A stretch of DNA of 64,000 bases from Streptomyces mashuensis (GCF_014654785.1 NZ_BNBD01000008.1:124001-188000); one strand, 5' to 3'. Positions 41,911-50,848 are shown, counted from the first letter of the stretch. A program made the numbers and translations. The notes: a model not told the origin generated them from the letters alone.

Positions 41911-43202
41911 GGGCGGGCTTCCGGGTGGGTGACGGCGGCTTCCAGGGGAATGGCGGCGGAGAGGACGGTGCCCTCGCCGGGCGCGGTCTCGACGGTCAGG
42001 GTGCCGCCCAGCTGCCGGACCCGGGCCCGCATGGCGGGCAGGCCGTGGCCGCGCCCGCCGGGCGCCGCCGCGGGTGCGGCGGCGGGGAGGGCCGTGGCGT
42101 CGAAGCCGCGGCCGTCGTCGGCGACGTCCAGGACCACCTGGTCGCCGAGGAACGTGAGGGTGAGCGTGGCGGTGGTGGCGCCGGCGTGTTCGCGGACGTT
42201 CGCCAGGGCGCCCTGGGCGATGCGCAGCAGCGCGGAGGAGACCTGTCCGGGGAGCGGGACGGCGGTGCCTTCGGTGTGGCAGGCGACCGCCGGGCCGCCG
42301 GGTTCCTGCGCGGCGCGGGCGGCCAGGGCGCGCAGGGCCTGTTCGAGGGTGCCGTCGCCGGCGAGGTCGGCGGGGGCGAGGTCGCGGACGAAGCGGCGCG
42401 CCTCGGCCAGGTTGTGGCCGGCGACGGCGGCGGCGGTGCGGACGTGCCGGTGGGCCGTCGCGGGGTCGGTCGTCCACAGCCGGTCGGCGGCCTGGAGCAG
42501 CATCTGCTGGCTGGACAGGCCCTGGGCGAGGGTGTCGTGGATCTCCATGGACAGGCGCTGCCGCTCGGCGAGGGTGCCCTCGCGGCGCTCGGTGGCGGCC
42601 AGCTCGCGCCGGGTGCGGATGAGGTCGTCGATGAGCTGCCGCTGCTGCTCGGACTGGCGCCGCATGTGGACGAAGACGGCGGTGGCGATCGCCGCGACGG
42701 CCGGCGGGGCGAGCACGAGGTTGGGGTCGAAGCCGCCGGCCGACAGCTTCAGCTGGGCGCCCACCACGAACGCGGTGAGCACGGCGACGAGGACGAGGGC
42801 CGTGCGCGGCGGCAGGGTGCGCAGCCCGGTGAAGAACAGGGGTACGGCGCACCAGGCGAAGCTGGGCGCAAGCACGACGAGGACGGTCCAGACGGCGACG
42901 ACCGCGCCGAGCCAGGCGAGGCGGCGCGGGGCGGGGCGTGCGAAGGGGCCGGGCCCGAGGACGTACAGCAGGGCGAGGCCGGTGCACAGCGTGATGATCC
43001 ACGGGGTGCGGGGCTCGCCGGGGTGGCGGATCAGGAAGCGTGCGAGGGAGGCGGCGAGCAGGAGGAAGAACGCGGCGTGCATGACGAGTCCCAGCCGGCG
43101 CTCGCCGGTGGCCGTGGCCTCCGCGAGGGCGGGCGCCGGGCCCTCGGGCGCAGCCTGCACGGGCTCCGCGGCGGTCCGTTCCGCCGCCTCCGTCCGCCGC
43201 AT
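41907..43202 (-). CDS. senS: SenS-like sensor histidine kinase
   Basis: 431 residues from ATG 43202, chosen for GGAGGG four bases upstream. Five to six TM helices (about 38-190) and a coiled segment (RRQSEQQRQLIDDLIRTRRELAATERR) lead to the HisKA_3 motif RQRLSMEIHDTLAQGLSSQQ with the phospho-acceptor His. The HATPase reads LLRIAQGALANVREHA, DVADDGRGFDATAL and GGRGHGLPAMRARVRQLGG. In S. reticuli, SenS is modulated by extracellular HbpS; the divergent gene at 43359 encodes such a protein. Coupled by an ATGA overlap to senR. Confidence 0.83.
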   Translation of the reverse strand: MRRTEAAERTAAEPVQAAPEGPAPALAEATATGERRLGLVMHAAFFLLLAASLARFLIRHPGEPRTPWIITLCTGLALLYVLGPGPFARPAPRRLAWLGAVVAVWTVLVVLAPSFAWCAVPLFFTGLRTLPPRTALVLVAVLTAFVVGAQLKLSAGGFDPNLVLAPPAVAAIATAVFVHMRRQSEQQRQLIDDLIRTRRELAATERREGTLAERQRLSMEIHDTLAQGLSSQQMLLQAADRLWTTDPATAHRHVRTAAAVAGHNLAEARRFVRDLAPADLAGDGTLEQALRALAARAAQEPGGPAVACHTEGTAVPLPGQVSSALLRIAQGALANVREHAGATTATLTLTFLGDQVVLDVADDGRGFDATALPAAAPAAAPGGRGHGLPAMRARVRQLGGTLTVETAPGEGTVLSAAIPLEAAVTHPEARP

Positions 43203-43358
43203 GCAACCCTCCTCGACCTGCGTGTTCCCGCTCATCGTGACCCGGGGGGACCATCCTCGCATCAACCGATCGGCCGATACGGGGGTCGGCCGTCGTGCCG
43301 GGCGGGACGAGCCGCCGGGCCGACGGGCCGGGGCGTGGGGCGGCCGGAGGATCGTGGC

Positions 43359-43922
43359 ATGACCAACACCAAGAAGTTCCTCGCCGCTGCTGCCGCCGTC
43401 GTCGCCGCCGGGACCGTCGGCGTCGTCGCCGCCCACGCCGCCGCCCCCGCCGAGGCGGCCGGGGCCGCCCCGAAGGCCGCGGTCGCGACCGACCCGGCCG
43501 GCGGCGACCTGAACCGGTCCACGCACCTGTCGGTCGCGGCGGCCCTCAAGGCCGCCCGGGCCAGTCTGGAGGCCGCCGGGAAGGAGGGCCAGAAGGTGTC
43601 CGTGGCTGTCGTCGACCGCAACGGCAACACCCTCGTCACCCTGCGCGGCGACGGCGCGGGCCCGCAGTCGTACGTGTCCGCGGAGAAGAAGGCGTTCACC
43701 GCGGTCTCCTGGAACGCCCCGACGTCCGTCCTGGTGGGCCGCCTCTCCCAGACGCCGAACCTCAAGGACATCCCCGGCACGCTCTTCCTGCCGGGCGGTG
43801 CTCCGGTGCAGGTGGGCGGTGCGCCGGTGGCGGCCGTCGGCGTCGCGGGGGCGCCCAGCGGCGACCTGGACGAGAAGTTCGCCCGGGCGGGCGTTGCCGC
43901 GCTGGGGAAGGCGGCCGAGTAG
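43359..43922 (+). CDS. hbpS: HbpS-like secreted heme-binding sensor protein (GlcG/DUF336 family)
   Basis: 187 residues from ATG 43359 (MTNTKKFLAAAAAVVAAG), with GGAGG nine bases upstream. A Sec signal ends near AHAAAPAEA. The mature part is a GlcG/HbpS domain: LSVAAALKAARASLEAAGKEGQKVSVAVVDRNGNTLVTLRGDGAGPQSYVSAEKKAFTA, NLKDIPGTLFLPGGAPVQVGGAPVAAVGVAGAPSGDLDEKFARAGVAAL. In S. reticuli HbpS binds heme and iron outside the cell and sets SenS activity. The intergenic region to senS (43203-43358) has two TCGGCCG-based near-palindromes at about 43269-43278 and 43285-43294. Confidence 0.82.
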   Translation: MTNTKKFLAAAAAVVAAGTVGVVAAHAAAPAEAAGAAPKAAVATDPAGGDLNRSTHLSVAAALKAARASLEAAGKEGQKVSVAVVDRNGNTLVTLRGDGAGPQSYVSAEKKAFTAVSWNAPTSVLVGRLSQTPNLKDIPGTLFLPGGAPVQVGGAPVAAVGVAGAPSGDLDEKFARAGVAALGKAAE

Positions 43923-43989
43923 CCGCGTCCTCCGGTCCCGTCGCCCGCCGCCGGCGGTCACGCCACGGGGATTGCCCCCGCCACGGCGG

Positions 43990-44008
43990 GCGACTTAGGC
44001 TTACCTAA
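43990..44008 (+). promoter_or_regulatory. Iron box (DmdR1/IdeR type) upstream of the O-methyltransferase
   Basis: TTAGGCTTACCTAA (43995-44008) is a near-perfect palindrome matching 13 of the last 14 bases of the actinobacterial DmdR1/IdeR iron box (TTAGGTTAGGCTAACCTAA). It lies 67 bp before the methyltransferase ATG. Iron-bound DmdR1 would repress the gene, so it would be expressed in low iron. Confidence 0.65.
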
Positions 44009-44074
44009 CTTCGCGACTTCGTGCAGAGGGCGCCTCCGGGGAACGCCCGGCGGCGCCATGACGAGAGGGGCGCC

Positions 44075-45136
44075 ATGACCGGGACGGCCGACCAGGAGCA
44101 GTCCGGCACCGCCGCCGAGGGGCAGCACGTCCGCACCATTCTCGACCTGGCCTTCGCCCAGATGCGGACGCACCTCCTGGGCACCGCCGCACGGCTGGGG
44201 ATCTTCGACCTGCTCGGCGACGGGGAACGCACCGCCGCCGGCCTCGCGGAGGCCCTCGGCATCCCTCCCGGGCCGGCGCACCGGCTGCTGCGCGCGCTGG
44301 CGGGTGAGCGGCTGCTCGTGGAGACGGAGCCGGGCACCTTCCGGTCGACGCCGGCCGGCGCGCTGCTGCGCTCCGGCGTGCCCGGCTCGATGCTCGCGGT
44401 GGCGACGACGTTCACCGACCCGGTGATGATGCGCGGCTGGGAACACCTCGAGGAGAGCCTGCGGACGGGCCGGCCCTCCTTCGACACCGTCTTCGGCACG
44501 GACTTCTTCGGCTACCTGACGACCCGTCCGGAGCTGTCCGCCGAGTTCAACGCGGCCATGGGCCAGGCCACCCGGGCGGCCGCGGACATCATTCCCCACC
44601 ACTACGCCTTCGGCCGCTTCGCGTGCGTCGTGGACGTGGGCGGCGGGGACGGGACGCTGCTCTCGGCAATCCTGCGCGCGCACCCGGGCTTGCGGGGCAT
44701 CGTCCACGACACCGCCGAAGGGCTGGCGCAGGCCGCGGCACGCTTCGCCGCCGACGGCCTTGCGGACCGCGCCACCACGGTGACCGGCGACTTCTTCGCC
44801 TCGGTCCCGCCGGGCGGCGACCTCTACCTGCTGAAGAGCGTGCTCCACGACTGGGACGACGCACAGTGCGCGACCATTCTGGGCAACGTCCGGAAGGCCG
44901 TGCCGGACGACGGCGCCCTCCTGATCGTCGAACCCGTCCTGCCGCCGGCGGTACCGGCCGGGGACCCCGGCCTGGCCTACCTCAGCGACCTCAACATGCT
45001 GGTCAACCTCGGCGGCCGGGAACGCACCGAGGACGACTTCGCGGCCCTGTGCGCGACCGCGGGCTTCCGGCTGGAGACCGTCCACCCGCTGCCGCACCCC
45101 CATCCCTTCCGGCTCATCGAGGCCCGGCCGGCCTGA
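44075..45136 (+). CDS. SAM-dependent O-methyltransferase (two-domain, acetylserotonin-OMT type)
   Basis: 353 residues from ATG 44075 (MTGTADQEQSGTAAEG), with GAGAGGGGCG upstream. An N-terminal winged-helix dimerisation domain (AAGLAEALGIPPGPAHRLLRALAGERLL) is followed by the SAM fold VVDVGGGDGTLLSAIL, HDTAEGL, and LKSVLHDWDDAQCATIL, which carries the catalytic His-Asp. This type methylates hydroxyls in antibiotic and pigment pathways. An iron box upstream suggests iron-limited expression. The gene stands alone, and its last 23 bp overlap the convergent small secreted protein gene. Confidence 0.86.
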   Translation: MTGTADQEQSGTAAEGQHVRTILDLAFAQMRTHLLGTAARLGIFDLLGDGERTAAGLAEALGIPPGPAHRLLRALAGERLLVETEPGTFRSTPAGALLRSGVPGSMLAVATTFTDPVMMRGWEHLEESLRTGRPSFDTVFGTDFFGYLTTRPELSAEFNAAMGQATRAAADIIPHHYAFGRFACVVDVGGGDGTLLSAILRAHPGLRGIVHDTAEGLAQAAARFAADGLADRATTVTGDFFASVPPGGDLYLLKSVLHDWDDAQCATILGNVRKAVPDDGALLIVEPVLPPAVPAGDPGLAYLSDLNMLVNLGGRERTEDDFAALCATAGFRLETVHPLPHPHPFRLIEARPA

Positions 45137-45518
45137 CCTGCTTCGGCGAAGGACGCGGCTTCGGCTGCGGGTCGGGGCAGGGGCGGGCGGAACGTGCCTC
45201 CAGGCCGAGGCCCGGCGTGTAGAAGGCCGGGTGGAGGACGAAGGGTTCGCCGCCGTAGGACGGCTTGGGGTAGAGGCACCACTTCCGGCTGGTCTGGTTC
45301 TTCGCGCTGCGGACCACCGGCACGAGGCGCGGCTCGGGGCGCTGCAGCATCCTCGCCCCGCCCTCCGCGTTCGGCTCGGGCCACGTGCACAGGCCGACGA
45401 CGGTGGGGCAGATCGGCACCGCCCCGGCCCGGGCCGCCTGCGCCGGCAGCGCGGCCACGGCCCCCATGAACAGCACGGCGGCCGCGGACATCAGCCGTCC
45501 CCTCGTCCGTCTCCTCAT
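45114..45518 (-). CDS. Small secreted Cys-containing protein (peptidase-inhibitor I36-like)
   Basis: 134 residues from ATG 45518 (MRRRTRGRLMSAAAVLFMGA). Sec signal, then a mature part with four cysteines: ICPTVVGLCTWPEPNAEGG and WCLYPKPSYGGEP, ending in a Pro/Arg-rich tail. The CxxxxxxC and WCLYP spacing resembles secreted gamma-crystallin-like/I36 inhibitor proteins of Streptomyces, such as the one at 61394. Function is unproven. The stop lies inside the 3' end of the convergent methyltransferase gene. Confidence 0.65.
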   Translation of the reverse strand: MRRRTRGRLMSAAAVLFMGAVAALPAQAARAGAVPICPTVVGLCTWPEPNAEGGARMLQRPEPRLVPVVRSAKNQTSRKWCLYPKPSYGGEPFVLHPAFYTPGLGLEARSARPCPDPQPKPRPSPKQVRPAGPR

Positions 45519-45850
45519 CGCACACCTCGTCCCGGATCGTCCCTCATGGCTGGTCATCTCCGTAACGACGGCCCCTATGGGGACGACACGGATACCGCGG
45601 ACAACGCGGTACGGAAGGTGTCAGCGGCGACGCCGCGCACCGCGGAACCATGCGCTCCGTGCGGGTGCGAGTGGCGTGCAAGTGAGCGAGGGGGTACGGG
45701 AGTTCCTGGGATAGCCTGCGTCGGCGCTCGGGCACCACGGGGGAACACCGCAGCTCGCGGTGGTACTGGGGCCGGTGGGGGGGACCTCCCCCGCGGCCCC
45801 CGCGCCCGGGACGCATCGCTTCGTCTCGATGACCATTCCCAGGGGGAAGT

Positions 45851-46426
45851 GTGAAGAAACTCAGTGCTGCCCTGGCCGGTGCCGCGCTCAGCGGCGTCAT
45901 GGCCTTCTCGATCAGCACTCCGGCGTTCGCCCAGGACGGCGCCGCCGGCCGCACCGCACAGCCGGCCGCCGTGTCGGCCGTGACGGCCGACGACGGCGAC
46001 ACCGGAGCCGACGACGGCTCCGGCCTCGACGCCGTCAGCCGGGCCGCCAAGCTGAACCGGCTCCACGAGCTGACGGGCCAGAACACGATCAACAGCATCT
46101 GGGCCCGGGCGTACGACGACGCCAAGCACGGCAAGGACCCGTACAAGTTCAACTGGAACAGCGACGGCTGCACCAACGCCTCGGACAGCCCGCTCGGCTT
46201 CCACTTCGGGTTCGCCTGCCGGCACCACGACTTCGGGTACCGCAACTACAAGGCGATGAACGCCTTCACCGAGGGCGCCAAGAAGCGGGTCGACGACACG
46301 TTCCTCGACGACATGCAGTTCGTGTGCCGCACCCAGTGGGGCCCGATCCCGCAGACGCAGCGCGACGCCTGCCTCGTGGTGGCCAAGAAGTACTACCAGG
46401 CCGTCCGCACCATGGGTCACCTCTGA
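45851..46426 (+). CDS. Secreted phospholipase A2 (prokaryotic type)
   Basis: 191 residues from GTG 45851 (VKKLSAALAGAALSGVMAF). A signal peptide ends near PAFAQDG. The catalytic segment reads DGCTNASDSPLGFHFGFACRHHDFGYRNYKAM, with the CRHHDFGY motif of bacterial PLA2 (His-Asp dyad) and Cys pairs for disulfides. Ca2+-binding residues lie in WNSDGCTNASD. It hydrolyses the sn-2 ester of glycerophospholipids outside the cell. A hairpin terminator follows. The upstream 330 bp (45519-45850) contains no gene that I can support. Confidence 0.9.
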   Translation: MKKLSAALAGAALSGVMAFSISTPAFAQDGAAGRTAQPAAVSAVTADDGDTGADDGSGLDAVSRAAKLNRLHELTGQNTINSIWARAYDDAKHGKDPYKFNWNSDGCTNASDSPLGFHFGFACRHHDFGYRNYKAMNAFTEGAKKRVDDTFLDDMQFVCRTQWGPIPQTQRDACLVVAKKYYQAVRTMGHL

Positions 46427-46437
46427 TCCGTCCCTGA

Positions 46438-46460
46438 GCCCGGGCCCTCGCGGCCCGGGC
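46438..46460 (+). terminator. Terminator after the phospholipase A2 gene
   Basis: GCCCGGGCC (46438-46446), CTCGC, GGCCCGGGC (46452-46460): perfect 9-bp stem directly after the stop codon, also usable by the convergent DJ-1 gene. Confidence 0.75.
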
Positions 46461-46468
46461 ACGGGTGA

Positions 46469-47125
46469 TCACGCCGGGGCGCGCCAGACCACGCCCCGGC
46501 GTTCGTGCTCGAAGAGCTCCTCGACGGCCAGGGCGACGCCGGGGCCGGTCTCGCGTTCCAGCAGGTACAGGCCGAGGTCGAGGCCCGAGGTGACGCCGCC
46601 GGCGGTCACCAGGTCGCCGTCGTCGACGACGCGGGCCCGGGTGACGTGCACGCCGCCCCGGCCGAGCAGTTCCAGGCCCTGGTGGTGGGTGGTGGCGTGG
46701 CGGCCCCGGACGAGCCCGGCCATCGACAGGACCAGGGAGCCGCCGCACACCGTCGCCACGGTGGTGCCGGGCGTGGCCAGCGCCTTGGCGAGGACGTCGG
46801 GCAGCCCCGTCGCCAGGGCACGCCTGATGATGTCGGGCACCGTGTCCGCCGGCTGCGGTCCGCGCGGAGCGGCGTCCTTGCCCTGCGGAGGGAGCGTGCC
46901 GGCGACGCCGGGCACGACGATCAGGCCGGCGCGGTCGGGGTCCAGAGGGGCGGTGGCCCGCAAGGAGACGGCGCGAATCGAGCTGGGGACGTCGCGGGCG
47001 CCTTCGGCGGAGGCGAATTCGGCGTCCACCCGGTCGGTGAAGGCCCTCGCGGCGCAGAAGACCTCGAACGGAGCGATGACGTCCAGGGGGTCGAAGCCGT
47101 CGAACAGGGCGAATTGCGCGAGCAT
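46469..47125 (-). CDS. DJ-1/PfpI-family protein (isonitrile hydratase-like)
   Basis: 218 residues from ATG 47125 (MLAQFALFDGFDPLDVIAPF). The DJ-1/PfpI fold shows FDGFDPLDVIAPFEVF at the N-terminus (acidic partner residue) and the nucleophile elbow TTVATVCGGSLVLSMAGLV (Cys). The segments GRHATTHHQGLELL and TAGGVTSGLDLGLYLLE match the InhA/isonitrile-hydratase and GlxA-N-terminal subgroup. Enzymatic or regulatory role is uncertain. It is divergent from a GlxA-type regulator at 47328, which itself carries a DJ-1-like domain. Confidence 0.82.
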   Translation of the reverse strand: MLAQFALFDGFDPLDVIAPFEVFCAARAFTDRVDAEFASAEGARDVPSSIRAVSLRATAPLDPDRAGLIVVPGVAGTLPPQGKDAAPRGPQPADTVPDIIRRALATGLPDVLAKALATPGTTVATVCGGSLVLSMAGLVRGRHATTHHQGLELLGRGGVHVTRARVVDDGDLVTAGGVTSGLDLGLYLLERETGPGVALAVEELFEHERRGVVWRAPA

Positions 47126-47327
47126 GCCGGTGATTCCTCTCGTTCCGCTGCATTCCGCTGCCGTGCCGCTTTGCGGTGCGCTTCCGTTGCGCCGGCGACT
47201 CGTCCGCCGGGGAGCGGCAGCGGTGCTCACGCTAGGCAGCGGCGGACGGCCCCGACATGGGCAGGACCGACAGGTCCCACCGGGTTCTCGCCACACTCCG
47301 CGGGCGGACGCGACGTAGGCTGCTCCG

Positions 47328-48278
47328 GTGCACACGGTGGCGATCCTGGCGCTGGACGGGACGGTGGTCTACGACCTGGCCGTACCGGTCGAGGTGTTCG
47401 GCCGCGTCCGGCTCCCCGACGGGAGCCGCCCGTACCGGGTACGGGTGTGCGGCACGCAGCCGGACGTACCGACCGCGGCGTGCACCCTGCACGCCCCGTG
47501 GGGGCTGGAGGCCCTGGCCGGCGCCGGCACCATCGTGGTGCCGGGGCGCGAGGAGGACGCGGGCCCGCCGCCGGAACGGGCCCTGGAGGCACTGCGGGAC
47601 GCGGCGGCGCGCGGGGCGCGCATCGCCTCCGTCTGCGCCGGTGCGTTCACGCTGGCCGCGGCCGGTCTGCTGGACGGCCTGCCCGCGACCACGCACTGGG
47701 CCGCGGCCGCGCGCCTCGCCGAGCTGTACCCGCGCGTCGAGGTACGGCCCGACGTGCTGTACGTGGACAACGGCCAGGTGCTGACGTCCGCGGGGGCGTC
47801 CGCCGGGCTGGACCTGTGCCTGCACATGGTCCGCCGTGACCTCGGGTCGGCCGTGGCCGCGGACGCCGCCCGGCTGGCCGTCGCCCCTCTGGAACGGGAA
47901 GGCGGTCAGGCACAGTACATCGTGCACGAACGGCCGCCCGTGCCCCGCGGGTCGCGGCTGGAACCGGCCCTGTCGTGGATCGAGGACCACCTCGGCGAGG
48001 ACCTCACCCTGGACGTCATGGCGGCGCGCTGCGGCATGAGCACGCGGACGTTCGGCCGCCGCTTCCGCGAGCAGACCGGCACGACGCCCCTGCAATGGCT
48101 GCTCCGCGCCCGTGTCCGGCGGGCACAGTACCTGCTGGAGCACAGCGACCACTCCGTCGAACGGATCGCAGGCCAGGCCGGTTTCGGCTCCGCGACGGCC
48201 TTCCGGGAACGCTTCAAGCGCGTCACCGGCACGACCCCGCAGGCGTACCGGGCCGCTTTCCGCGGCGGCGCGCGCTGA
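47328..48278 (+). CDS. GlxA-type AraC-family regulator
   Basis: 316 residues from GTG 47328 (VHTVAILALDGTVVYDLAVP). The N-terminal DJ-1/PfpI-like domain has IASVCAGAFTLAAAGLLDG at the nucleophile position and TSAGASAGLDLCLHMVRRDLG. Two AraC HTH motifs follow: LTLDVMAARCGMSTRTFGRRFREQTGTTPLQWLLRARV and HSVERIAGQAGFGSATAFRERFKRVTGTTPQAYRAAF. GlxA-like regulators sense small metabolites. The divergent DJ-1-type gene at 46469 is a plausible target. Confidence 0.88.
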   Translation: MHTVAILALDGTVVYDLAVPVEVFGRVRLPDGSRPYRVRVCGTQPDVPTAACTLHAPWGLEALAGAGTIVVPGREEDAGPPPERALEALRDAAARGARIASVCAGAFTLAAAGLLDGLPATTHWAAAARLAELYPRVEVRPDVLYVDNGQVLTSAGASAGLDLCLHMVRRDLGSAVAADAARLAVAPLEREGGQAQYIVHERPPVPRGSRLEPALSWIEDHLGEDLTLDVMAARCGMSTRTFGRRFREQTGTTPLQWLLRARVRRAQYLLEHSDHSVERIAGQAGFGSATAFRERFKRVTGTTPQAYRAAFRGGAR

Positions 48279-48285
48279 TACGCCT

Positions 48286-49158
48286 CTAGACGGTTTCGTG
48301 CGTCTCCGGCTGCGACATGCGGGCCGCCGGGTCGAGGGTGAGCATGGCCGCCTCGTCGGCGCTGCCGGGCTCCGCCTGGTAGGCGACCAGCCGCAGTCCG
48401 CCCGAACCGGACAGCTTCATCACCTCGAAGGTGAGCGTCATCCGGCCGGCCTTCGGGTGGGCGAACGTCTTCCGGCCGCCGGAGCGTTCCTTGACGTCGT
48501 ACCGCTCCCACAGGCGGGCGAAGTCGGGTGACTTGAGCAGCAGTTCGCCGACCAGCGCGGCCAGCCGGGGCGCGTCCGGGTCGGCGCCGCCGACCGCGCG
48601 GAGGTGGGCCACCGACATGGAGACGGTCTCCTCCCACGGCTCGTAGAGCGTGCGCCCCTCGGGGTGCAGGAACAGGTAGCGGGTGACGTTCCGCTGTTCC
48701 GCCGGCCAGTCCCACAGGCCCGGCAGGAGCCGCCGGCCGGGCAGGTTCGCGGCGAGCAGGTCGTTGAACGGCGTGACGACGTACGCGGGCAGCGGGCGCA
48801 GCGCGTCCAGCATGCGCTGCACGGACGGCCGGACGGTGTACTGGCCGGTTCCGGCCCGTGACCGGTCCTGGCGTCCGGAGGCCAGGTCGGCGAGGTCCTG
48901 GAGGCGTTCGTGGGCGTCGCCGCACAGGCGCAGGGCCCGGCCGAGGGCGTCGATGACGGCCGGCGAGGGGTTGGTCTCCCGGCCGCGTTCGAGCCGCGTG
49001 TAGTAGTCGACGCTCACGCCGGCGAGCGTGGCCAGTTCCTCGCGGCGCAGGCCCGGTGTGCGGCGTATGCCGGTGCCGGCGGGCAGCCCCGCTTCCTGCG
49101 GGGAGATCCGCGCACGGCGGGCCCGCAGGTACCGGCCCAGTTCGGTGGCGTGTGTCAT
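48286..49158 (-). CDS. XRE-family regulator with MmyB-like ligand domain
   Basis: 290 residues from ATG 49158 (MTHATELGRYLRARRARISP). The N-terminal HTH reads RRTPGLRREELATLAGVSVDYYTRLERGRETNPSPAVIDALGRAL, typical of MmyB regulators. The rest (PAYVVTPFNDLLAANLPGRRLL, NVTRYLFLHPEGRTLYEPWEE) is the MmyB-type ligand-binding domain. It is divergent from the DHA2 exporter gene at 49321, its most likely target; the shared 162-bp promoter has no clear palindrome. The gene ends 8 bp from the convergent GlxA gene. Confidence 0.88.
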   Translation of the reverse strand: MTHATELGRYLRARRARISPQEAGLPAGTGIRRTPGLRREELATLAGVSVDYYTRLERGRETNPSPAVIDALGRALRLCGDAHERLQDLADLASGRQDRSRAGTGQYTVRPSVQRMLDALRPLPAYVVTPFNDLLAANLPGRRLLPGLWDWPAEQRNVTRYLFLHPEGRTLYEPWEETVSMSVAHLRAVGGADPDAPRLAALVGELLLKSPDFARLWERYDVKERSGGRKTFAHPKAGRMTLTFEVMKLSGSGGLRLVAYQAEPGSADEAAMLTLDPAARMSQPETHETV

Positions 49159-49320
49159 CCCTCCATGATCGCAGGCTGCCGCCGGTCGTGGGGGGCCGTG
49201 TCACGGCCAGGCACCGGGCACCCCGGCACGGCGCGGTCTGTCGCCCTGCCCGGCGAGGGCCGAAAGTGGTGAACGCCGGCCGGTGCCGGCCCCAGGAAAC
49301 GCCAGGAAAGGTCCCGCCCC

Positions 49321-50796
49321 ATGCCGCCCGCCACGGTCCCGCCGCAGCAGCGCCCCGCCGCCCCGCCCGCCCCGTCCGCTCCGTCCCCGGCTCCGTCCGT
49401 CGTGTCCTCCGCTGCCGCGGCCGCCCCGGCTGCTGCCGCCCCGGGCCGACGGTCCGGGGCCGTGGCCCTGGTGGCCTCGCTGCTCGGCTTCAGCGTCATC
49501 ACCATCGACGTCTCCGCCGTCAACATCGCCCTGCCCGCGATCCGCTCGTCCCTGCACGGCGGGATGACCGGCCTGCAGTGGGTCGTCGACTCGTACACGC
49601 TGATGTTCGCCGCCCTGATGCTCTCCGCCGGGGCGCTGGCCGACCGGGCCGGGGCGCGGCGGGCGTACGCCTGGGGCGTGGCGCTGTTCACGCTCGCCTC
49701 CCTCGGCTGCGCGGTGGCGCCGGGCATCGGTGCGCTCATCGGGGCGCGGATCGTGCAGGGCGCGGCGGCCGCCGTCGTCATGCCGGCCTCGCTGGCGCTC
49801 GTCCGCCAGGCGTACGACGACGCGCGGCTGCGGGCCCGCGCCATCGCGCTGTGGACCGTGGGCGGTTCGGTGGCCATGGCGGCGGGGCCGGTGCTCGGCG
49901 GCGTGCTCACCGAAGCGGTGGACTGGCGTGCCGTGTTCCTCCTGAACCTGCCGGTCGGCGTGGTGATCCTCGTGCTGCTGGCGCGTACCGCGCGGTCCGC
50001 GCGCCGTCCCGCGCCGCTGGATCTCCCGGGGCAGCTGAGCGCCGTGGCCACCCTGGCCGGTCTGGCGTACGCGGTCATCGAGGGCGGCCACCGGGGCTGG
50101 ACGTCCGGGCCGGTGCTCCTCGCGGCGGCCGTGGCGGTGGCCGGCGGCGCCGCCTTCGTGACGGCGGAGAAGCGGCACGCGGCACCGATGGTGCCGCTCG
50201 GCCTGCTGCGCCGGCGGCAGGTGACCGTGCCGCTGGCGGCGGGTTTCGCGCTCAACGCCGGCTTCTACGGCGTCGTCTTCCTGATCGGCCTGTACCTCCA
50301 GCAGCTGCGCGGCCTGTCCGGGACGGCGGCGGGGCTGGTGTTCGTCCCGCTGGCGGCGGTCACCACGGCGATGAACCTCATATCGCCGCGCCTGGCGGAA
50401 CGGTTCGGCCGCCGCGCGGTCATCGCGGCCGGCATGACGCTGATGGCCCTGGCCATGGGGGTGCTGCTCGCGCTCACCGGGACCACGCCGGTGTGGGCCG
50501 TCGTGCTGCTGCTCGCCCCGACGGGCGTGGGCGGGGCCCTGGCCGTCCCGGCGCTGACCGCCCTGCTCATGGAGGCCGTCCCGGAGCACCGGGCGGGCAC
50601 GGCCTCGGGTCTGCTCAACGCCCTGCGGCAGACGGGCGGCGCCCTGTCCGTCGCCCTGTTCGGGATGCTGCTCCAGGACGGCGGGGAGGACTTCTCACTC
50701 TCCGGGATGCGCTGGGGCCTCGTGGTGGTGGGCGCCGTGCTCGCGGTGACGGCGGTGCTGGCGACCCGCCTGCCGCGCGGGGGCGCGCGGGGCTGA
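49321..50796 (+). CDS. MFS drug exporter, DHA2 (14-TM) type
   Basis: 491 residues from ATG 49321 (MPPATVPPQQRPAAPPAPS). A long Pro/Ala-rich N-terminus precedes 14 predicted TM helices. DHA2 motifs: TIDVSAVNIALPAIRSSL (TM1), LQWVVDSYTLMFAALMLSAGALADRAGARRAYAWG, and GPVLGGVLTEAVDWRAVFLLNLPVGVV (motif C in TM5). It exports drugs or metabolites using the proton gradient. It is divergent from the MmyB-type regulator at 48286. A large hairpin follows. Confidence 0.88.
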   Translation: MPPATVPPQQRPAAPPAPSAPSPAPSVVSSAAAAAPAAAAPGRRSGAVALVASLLGFSVITIDVSAVNIALPAIRSSLHGGMTGLQWVVDSYTLMFAALMLSAGALADRAGARRAYAWGVALFTLASLGCAVAPGIGALIGARIVQGAAAAVVMPASLALVRQAYDDARLRARAIALWTVGGSVAMAAGPVLGGVLTEAVDWRAVFLLNLPVGVVILVLLARTARSARRPAPLDLPGQLSAVATLAGLAYAVIEGGHRGWTSGPVLLAAAVAVAGGAAFVTAEKRHAAPMVPLGLLRRRQVTVPLAAGFALNAGFYGVVFLIGLYLQQLRGLSGTAAGLVFVPLAAVTTAMNLISPRLAERFGRRAVIAAGMTLMALAMGVLLALTGTTPVWAVVLLLAPTGVGGALAVPALTALLMEAVPEHRAGTASGLLNALRQTGGALSVALFGMLLQDGGEDFSLSGMRWGLVVVGAVLAVTAVLATRLPRGGARG

Positions 50797-50814
50797 CGGC
50801 CGCAGCGGGGCGGG

Positions 50815-50848
50815 GCGAGGCGTAGGGCCGTACGGCCTTACGCCTCGC
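50815..50848. terminator. Bidirectional terminator between DHA2 exporter and SRPBCC gene
   Basis: GCGAGGCGTA (50815-50824) pairs with TACGCCTCGC (50839-50848), and the interior GGCCGTACGGCC (50826-50837) is itself a palindrome, giving an almost continuous long stem. It lies between convergent genes. Confidence 0.82.

Noticed and set aside
45519..45850. Open frames between the small secreted protein and the phospholipase gene
   Set aside because: No start with a ribosome site and no family resemblance; treated as intergenic.
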